Positions 24,501 through 28,755 of a stretch of 28,755 nucleotides of DNA are shown in pieces. This DNA comes from Candidatus Omnitrophota bacterium. Its GTDB lineage: Bacteria > Verrucomicrobiota > Verrucomicrobiia > Limisphaerales > UBA1319. The stretch covers positions 2,977 to 31,731 of the forward strand of contig JAMCZD010000005.1 of NCBI GenBank assembly GCA_023473405.1, written 5' to 3'. Position 1 is the first letter of the stretch, and each line of letters opens with the position of its first letter. The notes under the pieces are model-generated. The model searched no databases, had not been told where the DNA came from, and worked only from the letters and a program-made list of their open reading frames with translations. The translations under genes and the position numbers were made by a program.

Positions 24501-25362
24501 GAAATGAACCGGGAGCCACAGCGACAATATTCGCCAAATCCATCGGCACCTCGAAGAAACCGGGGAAACCGGTGCGCCAGGCAGTGACTTTGCCATCGGC
24601 GTGGACGGCGAAACAGCAATTCCGACTGCACGCAATGGACACAACGTTGCTTAAACCTCCGGGCGTTTGGAGCACGTCGCCGTAGTCATTCCACCATAAA
24701 ACTGTTCCATCCCGTTTCAGGGCCAAGCTATGGTACCAGCTCGCGCTGATAGCGACCACGTTGCTCAAATTCACCGAGGAACCTTTTGGCGGAGAATACT
24801 TACCCCAGCCGACTACCGTGCCATCTCGCTTAAGAACCAAGCTGTGTTCGCTGCCGGCTGCTGCAGAAATCACATTGGTGAGATTCAAGGGGACATTAGT
24901 CGCGCCGGACTTGTTCATGCCCCAGGCCACGACTGTTCCATTGGACCGGACGGCGAGGTTATGGTTGTCGCCGGCCGCTATCGCCGCCACATTGGCCAGG
25001 CCCGGCGGAATTTTCAATTGGCCGTAGTCGGTAGCCCCCCACGCTACAACGTTGCCGTCCACTTTCAGCGCCAGATTGTGGTATTTGCCCGCGGCGATGG
25101 CTACGACATTAGCCAGGTTCCACGGCATCTGCAACTGGCCGTAATCATTCGTCCCCCAGGCGACGACAATACCGTCACTTCTCAGGGCCAGGCTGTGGTT
25201 CTCTCCCACTGCAATCGCTACGGCATTGGTGAGTTCGGGCGGGACATTAGTCTGGCCCCAGCAATTATTGCCCCAAGCTACCACCGAACTCACGGCTGTT
25301 CCGGCATTTAGAGTAGAACATGCAATCCAGACGCTGAGCAGCAGCAAAGTCAATTGCCTCAT
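21559..25362 (-). CDS. Giant secreted protein with three seven-repeat RCC1 blocks and four Ig-like domains
   Basis: 1,267 residues. The ATG at 25362 has GGAGG five bases upstream and opens a signal peptide (MRQLTLLLLSVWIACSTLNAG); the earlier in-frame ATG at 25443 is rejected. Three blocks of RCC1-type repeats (unit near VVAWG...VPxGLTNVVAIAAGxxHxLALxxDGT) lie at about 27-300, 466-735 and 910-1190. I count seven repeats in each, the number in a closed RCC1 propeller. The blocks are separated by two pairs of Ig-like domains (about 305-465 and 740-905) with the YQWxxNG and GxYxVxxxNxxG pattern. The last 75 residues form a verrucomicrobial C-terminal domain ending RFYRVRQLP. The protein is probably exported. 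Function is unknown; RCC1 propellers in bacteria are usually inferred to bind other proteins. It stands alone, with no close neighbour on its strand. Confidence 0.93.
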   Translation of the reverse strand: MRQLTLLLLSVWIACSTLNAGTAVSSVVAWGNNCWGQTNVPPELTNAVAIAVGENHSLALRSDGIVVAWGTNDYGQLQMPWNLANVVAIAAGKYHNLALKVDGNVVAWGATDYGQLKIPPGLANVAAIAAGDNHNLAVRSNGTVVAWGMNKSGATNVPLNLTNVISAAAGSEHSLVLKRDGTVVGWGKYSPPKGSSVNLSNVVAISASWYHSLALKRDGTVLWWNDYGDVLQTPGGLSNVVSIACSRNCCFAVHADGKVTAWRTGFPGFFEVPMDLANIVAVAPGSFHSLALVWKGPPRITALPRAPVSYLGATAQIAVQAIGETPLEYQWQHNGEVIPGATNAALILTDLARDQAGDYRVMIRNRFGQTISDPIGLEILEVPPLILNQPSSQTVLRGGPMKMSVLVEGSPPYRYQWQFNGIDLDGATNPALTLAQTELNHRGQYRVLISNPYGATTSSNAALEVLMILAWGDNQYGKTNVPCGLTNVTAIAVGGVHSVALKGDGKVVSWGYPLDGITNVPKDLSNVTAIAAGDMHTLALKADGTVTAWGDNFHGQCQVPRGLTNVISIAACWWGSLALKNEGTVVTWGTNYSGKAPVPTGLSNVVSIKQDMALLRDGTVVFWDYYDGSIQTNGPPNLTNVVAIDSGNSRLALRNDGTVVAWERFGNPIETPPEATNVVAIAASGYHNLALQADGMVVAWLYEYDYAKNVYIARPTMVADLMNVVAIAGGFTHNLALIGDGSPVITVHPVSRSAYHGTTTSFIVKAVGSGPLHYQWLRNGKEIAGANQSVLNISNLTADEVGNYQVRVWNVRGETLSPAAHLTTMDGPPRILRQPPDLQVLKGASAQLGIIVEGTVPMNFQWRCDGNPITGGIGPIFVITNSQPAHNGVYSVMVSNVFGFVASSNAVLDVTSVATWGNSYGSRTPIPGGLTNVIAVAAGGAHNLALNADGTVVAWGWNVDGFGNYAGQSDVPAGLTDVVAIAAGGMHNLALRADGTVIAWGANDYGQKDFPPGLTGVVAIAAGGGHSVALKEDGSVVACGDNSYHQTEVPSAITNAVAVAAGGFYHLLALRADGTVMAWGETQRWGGQVPLDLGEVASIQSRGMHNMALKVDGTVVAWGDYGDGQTNVPPGLTSVIAISSGGNHNLALLADGTVKAWGYSSRERWEVPEGLSNVVAIAAGGSHSLVLVSDSRPSISLELFAPYVFNKALTIPFSTHRGKAYYLESKDILADAHWQWRRTLVGDGSVKSFTDSITSAGTRFYRVRQLP

Positions 25363-25443
25363 ATTTGCCTCCGGAACAATCTTCGTTGTCGGTTGATCCG
25401 TCTTGAATGAAGCATATCTTGTGCCATCGGCCCGGGAGTTCAT

Positions 25444-25824
25444 TGGAGACTCTTAGGCCAGACGGCCGCGCCGGTGGTCTTGGGGGCAGGGCAGATTATC
25501 TGTTTACGATCAAGGCCAATCATGAGGGTCTGTTCCAAACCAGAGACGCCGCATTTCTGCTCCCCGTCCACGGTTTATCTCGGTCAGCGATCCCCAGACC
25601 ATCCAAGCCGCCGCTCAAACCAAAATCATTCACCCGATTCCCAATTTGAATTTGCGTCGCGCGGAGCCTCGGGAGACACGTTCCGGAAATCCTCGCTCGG
25701 CCAGCGACCGCGCCCTCAACTCCGACCCCCTCGAGCTCGCACCCTATTCCGGTTCTTGAATCAATCTCGGATTCGCCCCCGGCAAGGCAGAACGGGCGCA
25801 AAACAATCTTGCAACCAAGTCTCA
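25444..25824. other. Gene-free region between the RCC1 gene and feoA
   Basis: This stretch should hold the promoters of the leftward RCC1 gene and the rightward feoA. Apart from copy B of the 22-bp repeat, I see no strong dyad and no match to an E. coli-type Fur box. An open frame runs rightward from 25474 into feoA but has no protein-like composition before the feoA start. Confidence 0.4.
25754..25775 (+). repeat. 22-bp direct repeat, copy B
   Basis: Second copy of the unit at 20894-20915, identical over 22 bases. It lies 49 bp upstream of the feoA start, outside coding sequence. The two copies bracket the FG-GAP/VCBS remnant and the whole RCC1 gene. Confidence 0.9.
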
Positions 25825-26142
25825 ATGCGGTTAGTGTCTGGGACTGTGAGTAAGAACTGGCATAAAACTCTGGACAACGAAACGGACTGCGCAAATCCAA
25901 CTGCCTGCCGGTTGAGCCGGGTCCGGGCTGGAACCGCGGTGCGTATCAAGCGATTGTCCGCCCCGCCCGAGGTCACGCACCGGTTGCGGGAGATGGGTTT
26001 TTGTGAGGAGCAAAAAGTCAGACTTCTGACGCAAAACGCCAGTGTGATTTGCCAGGTCTGCAACGTGCGGCTGGGGCTGAGTCAGGAATTGGCGGAAACG
26101 ATTTGGGTGGAGCCCTTGCCTGCACGGGAACACGCGGCTTAG
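25825..26142 (+). CDS. feoA: FeoA, small accessory protein of the ferrous iron transporter
   Basis: 105 residues from the ATG at 25825. The SH3-like FeoA domain covers about residues 32-102. It starts at LSRVRAGTAVRIKRLSAPPEV, passes through HRLREMGFCEEQKVRLL, and ends with the NVRLGLSQELAETIWVE stretch that corresponds to the usual RLALRxxxAxxIxV pattern. The first 30 residues are polar and not typical of the family, so a later GTG start (for example 25834) cannot be excluded; no Shine-Dalgarno sequence settles the point. The stop lies three bases before the feoB start, so the pair is certainly co-transcribed. FeoA is thought to act at the cytoplasmic face of FeoB. No FeoC gene follows. Confidence 0.9.
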   Translation: MRLVSGTVSKNWHKTLDNETDCANPTACRLSRVRAGTAVRIKRLSAPPEVTHRLREMGFCEEQKVRLLTQNASVICQVCNVRLGLSQELAETIWVEPLPAREHAA

Positions 26143-26145
26143 GTC

Positions 26146-28446
26146 ATGGGTGGTGAAACTCAGCCTTTGGCGATGTTGCCAATGGATGACGCGGCCATTT
26201 CATCCGGGCACGCCGAGCGGAACGAGGCAGCGGCCTTGGTGGTGCTGACCGGCAATCCGAATTGCGGCAAAACCACGGTTTTCAACGCCTTGACCGGTCT
26301 GCGCGCCAAGGTGGGCAATTATGCCGGGGTTACCGTGGAACGGAAGGAGGGCCGGTTGTTGGGGGTGCCGCGAGATTCGCGGATCACGATCCTCGATTTG
26401 CCGGGAACGTACAGTCTGAGCCCGCGGTCACTGGACGAGCAGATCGTCCGCGATGTCTTGTTTCACCGGCTTGCCGACGTGGCGGTGCCGGACCTGGTGG
26501 TGGCGGTGGTGGACGCTTCGAACCTGGAACGAAATCTGTATTTCGCGTCGCAGGTCATCGAGCTGGGTTATCCGTCGATCGTGGTGTTGAACATGATCGA
26601 TGCAGCCGCCGACAATGGGCAGAAGGTCGCCGCCGATCAACTCTCACGCATTCTGGAAATCCCCGTGGTGCCAACGGTAGCCAACCGCGGGGAAGGGATA
26701 GCGGAATTGCGCGAGGCGATTTTAAGCCGGCTGGCGCATCGAAACGGCTCGAGGCGGACCGTTTCTTTCTGCGAGTTGCCGGACATTTTTCACAAGGAAA
26801 TTGCGGGGATTACCGCCTTGCTGAATCGTGGCCGCCCATCCCGGATGCCCGAGCCCCAAGCCGAGTCGCTGCTCATTCTGAGCGACGACAAGGCCTTGCC
26901 GCCCGATCTGGCTGGTTATCCCGACACGATCCGCGATGCGATCGGCAAGGCGCGGACTCGGTTGGAGTCCACCGGGATAGCGTGGCGCAGCGCGGCCGTT
27001 GAAGGCCGTTATGCCCGCGTCGCCGCCATCCGGTCGGCCGTGACCACCCAAGCAGCGGCGTCGAAAGAGAGCTTCAGCGACCAGCTCGACCGTATTCTGA
27101 CGCACAAGATTTGGGGCCCGGTTATTTTCGTTTTGATCATGGCGGCGATGTTCCAAAGCATCTTCAGCCTGGCCCGATTTCCCATGAACGCCCTGGATGC
27201 CGGGGTGACGCTGCTCGGCCAGATGGTAGCCCGCCTGATACCGCCTGGCGACTTTCACAGTCTGATGGTTAACGGGGTGATTGCCGGGGTTGGAGCGGTA
27301 GTGGTGTTTCTGCCTCAAATCTGCCTGCTTTTTCTCTTTATTGGATTGCTCGAGGACACCGGTTACATGACGCGGGCGGCCTTCCTGATGGACCGATGGA
27401 TGAGCAAAGTCGGGTTGCATGGGAAAAGCTTCATACCGATGCTCAGCTCTTTCGCCTGCGCCATCCCCGGGATCATGGCCACGCGCACCATCGAGAATCA
27501 CAAAGACCGGCTGGCAACGATCCTGGTGGCGCCGTTGATCAGTTGTTCGGCGCGGCTGCCGGTTTACACCCTGTTGATTGCCGCCTGCATTCCCAATGGC
27601 CGGGTGCTGGGTTATCTCAAGCTGCAGGGATTGGTCTTATTTGCGATGTATTGCATAGGGATCGTGATGGCCCTTTTCATGGCGTGGGTTTTCAAAAAGA
27701 CCTTGCTGCGCGGTGATCCGCCAATGCTCATCCTCGAGATGCCACCGTACCGGCGACCCGCGCTAAAAGCCATTTTCAATCAAATGTGGGGCCGTGCGCA
27801 AATGTTCCTGAAACGGGCCGGCACGGTTATCCTGGGCATCAACATTTTGCTCTGGTTTTTGAGCACTTATCCCCATGACGCCTCCCGAGCGAAGAGATAC
27901 GCGGCGGAGCGCGAAGCCATAGTCACTCATCTTGCCGCCGCCGCAAACAACGGTCCCGAAGTCGAAACCACGCGCGTGGCGGCGGTGACCGGAATCGATC
28001 GGCGCGAAGCAGCCGAGCAACTGCAGCACAGCTTTGCCGGGCGCTTGGGTCACCTGATAGCGCCGATCATTGCCCCGCTGGGATGGGATTGGAAGATCGG
28101 TATTGGCATCGTGACTTCCTTTGCCGCTCGAGAGGTTTTCGTAAGCACAATGTCCACGGTTTACAGCGTGGGCGGCGACGGACCCAACGCGGCGACAACG
28201 AGCCTGGCGCAAACGCTGCGCCAGCAAAGGCGGCCTGACGGTTCGCTGTTGTTCACGCCGCTCATCGCCATCTCGTTGATGGTCTTTTACATCTTCGCCA
28301 TGCAATGCGCCAGCACGGTGGTCGTGGTCCGCCGTGAAACCAATTCATGGAAATGGCCGCTCTTCCAATGGGCTTACATGGGCGTGTTAGCCTGGGGTTT
28401 GGCATTTCTGACGTACCAAGGAGGGCGTCTCCTTGGCTGGCACTGA
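26146..28446 (+). CDS. feoB: Ferrous iron transporter FeoB
   Basis: 766 residues. The N-terminal G domain has G1 GNPNCGKT (36-43), G3 DLPGTY (near 84-89) and G4 NMID (near 149-152), followed by a helical GDI-like linker to about residue 310. The membrane part starts near residue 325 and shows the two Gate regions. The first contains FLMDRWMSKVGLHGKSFIPMLSSFACAIPGIMATR and SCSARLPVY. The second contains GLGWDWKIG-like and FAAREVFVSTMSTVY segments. Together they make the Fe(II) path across the inner membrane. The protein ends with two further helices and has no C-terminal FeoC-like extension. It should supply iron for, among others, the Fe-S-rich hydrogenase in the same region. Length and motifs are complete. 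Confidence 0.97.
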   Translation: MGGETQPLAMLPMDDAAISSGHAERNEAAALVVLTGNPNCGKTTVFNALTGLRAKVGNYAGVTVERKEGRLLGVPRDSRITILDLPGTYSLSPRSLDEQIVRDVLFHRLADVAVPDLVVAVVDASNLERNLYFASQVIELGYPSIVVLNMIDAAADNGQKVAADQLSRILEIPVVPTVANRGEGIAELREAILSRLAHRNGSRRTVSFCELPDIFHKEIAGITALLNRGRPSRMPEPQAESLLILSDDKALPPDLAGYPDTIRDAIGKARTRLESTGIAWRSAAVEGRYARVAAIRSAVTTQAAASKESFSDQLDRILTHKIWGPVIFVLIMAAMFQSIFSLARFPMNALDAGVTLLGQMVARLIPPGDFHSLMVNGVIAGVGAVVVFLPQICLLFLFIGLLEDTGYMTRAAFLMDRWMSKVGLHGKSFIPMLSSFACAIPGIMATRTIENHKDRLATILVAPLISCSARLPVYTLLIAACIPNGRVLGYLKLQGLVLFAMYCIGIVMALFMAWVFKKTLLRGDPPMLILEMPPYRRPALKAIFNQMWGRAQMFLKRAGTVILGINILLWFLSTYPHDASRAKRYAAEREAIVTHLAAAANNGPEVETTRVAAVTGIDRREAAEQLQHSFAGRLGHLIAPIIAPLGWDWKIGIGIVTSFAAREVFVSTMSTVYSVGGDGPNAATTSLAQTLRQQRRPDGSLLFTPLIAISLMVFYIFAMQCASTVVVVRRETNSWKWPLFQWAYMGVLAWGLAFLTYQGGRLLGWH

Positions 28447-28454
28447 AAGACAAT

Positions 28455-28486
28455 GCCTTGGACAAGGCGGGACAGCCCGGTTTTTT
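28455..28486 (+). terminator. Possible terminator after feoB
   Basis: GCCTTG-GA-CAAGGC (28455-28468) is a perfect 6-bp dyad just after the feoB stop. A T6 run (28481-28486) follows 12 bases later and is itself inside a weak GCCC...GGGC pair. The spacing between stem and T-run is longer than usual, so this is tentative. Confidence 0.35.
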
Positions 28487-28600
28487 GGGCCAGACCCCAG
28501 GCAGAAACGGCCGGCAATCGGTCGCGCAATTGCGCACGATGACGCCTCATAGGATTTTCCTTATACAAATTCCACCGTCGCGGTGTCTATTTAATGTAAC

Positions 28601-28755
28601 GTGAACCACGATCCCGGGTCGCAAGTCGGTTGGTGCGAACGCCTTTATGAAATCAAGGCGTCCGAGCTCATCCTGTACGGGCGCGCCCTCGGTCTCAGTC
28701 ATTGCGAGGCCGAGGATGTCCTGCAAGAGACCTTTCTGGCGTTGCTGAAACAGGG
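28601..28755 (+). CDS. ECF-type RNA polymerase sigma factor, N-terminal part (cut by window end)
   Basis: A GTG at 28601 follows an in-frame TAA at 28592 and opens a frame that runs to the end of the window (51 codons). It reads MNHDPGSQVGWCERLYEIKA and continues through LILYGRALGLSHCEAEDVLQETFLALLKQG. The EAEDVLQETFLALL stretch is the region 2 signature of sigma-70 family ECF factors, which binds the -10 element and core polymerase. Region 4 and any anti-sigma partner lie beyond the window. The gene follows feoB after 154 bp on the same strand, probably as a separate unit. Confidence 0.82.
   Translation, partial: MNHDPGSQVGWCERLYEIKASELILYGRALGLSHCEAEDVLQETFLALLKQ

Noticed and set aside
21559..25362. 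Regular repeats resembling a CRISPR-like or satellite array
   Set aside because: The periodicity of about 117 bp is explained by protein-level RCC1 repeats in one frame; the DNA units are diverged.
25650..25824. Fur box upstream of feoA
   Set aside because: No stretch resembling the GATAATGAT-type inverted repeat was found.

Overview
The window looks like chromosomal DNA of a free-living Verrucomicrobiota bacterium, probably from the Pedosphaera/Limisphaerales side. This is inferred from gene content and was not tested by any search. The main pointers are a 1,267-residue secreted RCC1/Ig protein, an HzsA-like cytochrome with PD40 repeats, the tail of an FG-GAP/VCBS-type secreted protein, and a type I-beta glutamine synthetase. 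The base composition is moderately GC-rich throughout. No tRNA, rRNA, CRISPR array or transposase gene was seen.

Layout. 1-5196 (+): the 3' part of a large fusion protein (GH36-like C-terminal domain, FN3, PD40, HzsA-like, two CXXCH haem motifs), a small membrane-anchored unknown, and a secreted serpin. 5235-10138 (-): a compact kaiC-kaiB-kaiB-histidine kinase/receiver operon with no kaiA. 10139-10747: a gene-free stretch holding a 140-bp inverted-repeat element. 10748-15841 (-): a complete group 3b [NiFe] hydrogenase operon in the order hydB, cyclic-nucleotide-binding protein, hydG, hydD, hydA, maturation protease. 15842-16337: a gene-free leader with several hairpins. 16338-16952 (+): wrbA. 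17052-20540 (-): the nitrogen cluster glnK-amtB-glnA. 20541-20899: an intergenic region with sigma-54-like promoters in both directions. 20900-21388 (+): the orphaned tail of an FG-GAP/VCBS-type protein. 21559-25362 (-): the RCC1/Ig protein. 25825-28446 (+): feoA-feoB. 28601-end (+): the start of an ECF sigma factor.

How the genes fit together. The hydrogenase operon should make a soluble NAD(P)-linked H2-evolving or H2-oxidising enzyme. Its cyclic-nucleotide-binding subunit suggests a second-messenger link. The kai operon encodes a KaiC ATPase, two KaiB paralogues and a hybrid kinase as a plausible output. GlnK, AmtB and GlnA form the standard ammonium uptake, sensing and assimilation set. 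FeoAB imports Fe(II), which the Fe-S-rich hydrogenase needs.

The least expected signals are structural. A perfect 27-bp inverted repeat lies inside the HzsA-like gene, and its second arm looks like a templated insertion. A 22-bp exact direct repeat flanks the gene-fragment/RCC1 segment. A 17-bp tandem duplication includes the glnA stop codon. The RCC1 protein has exactly three seven-repeat blocks separated by Ig pairs.
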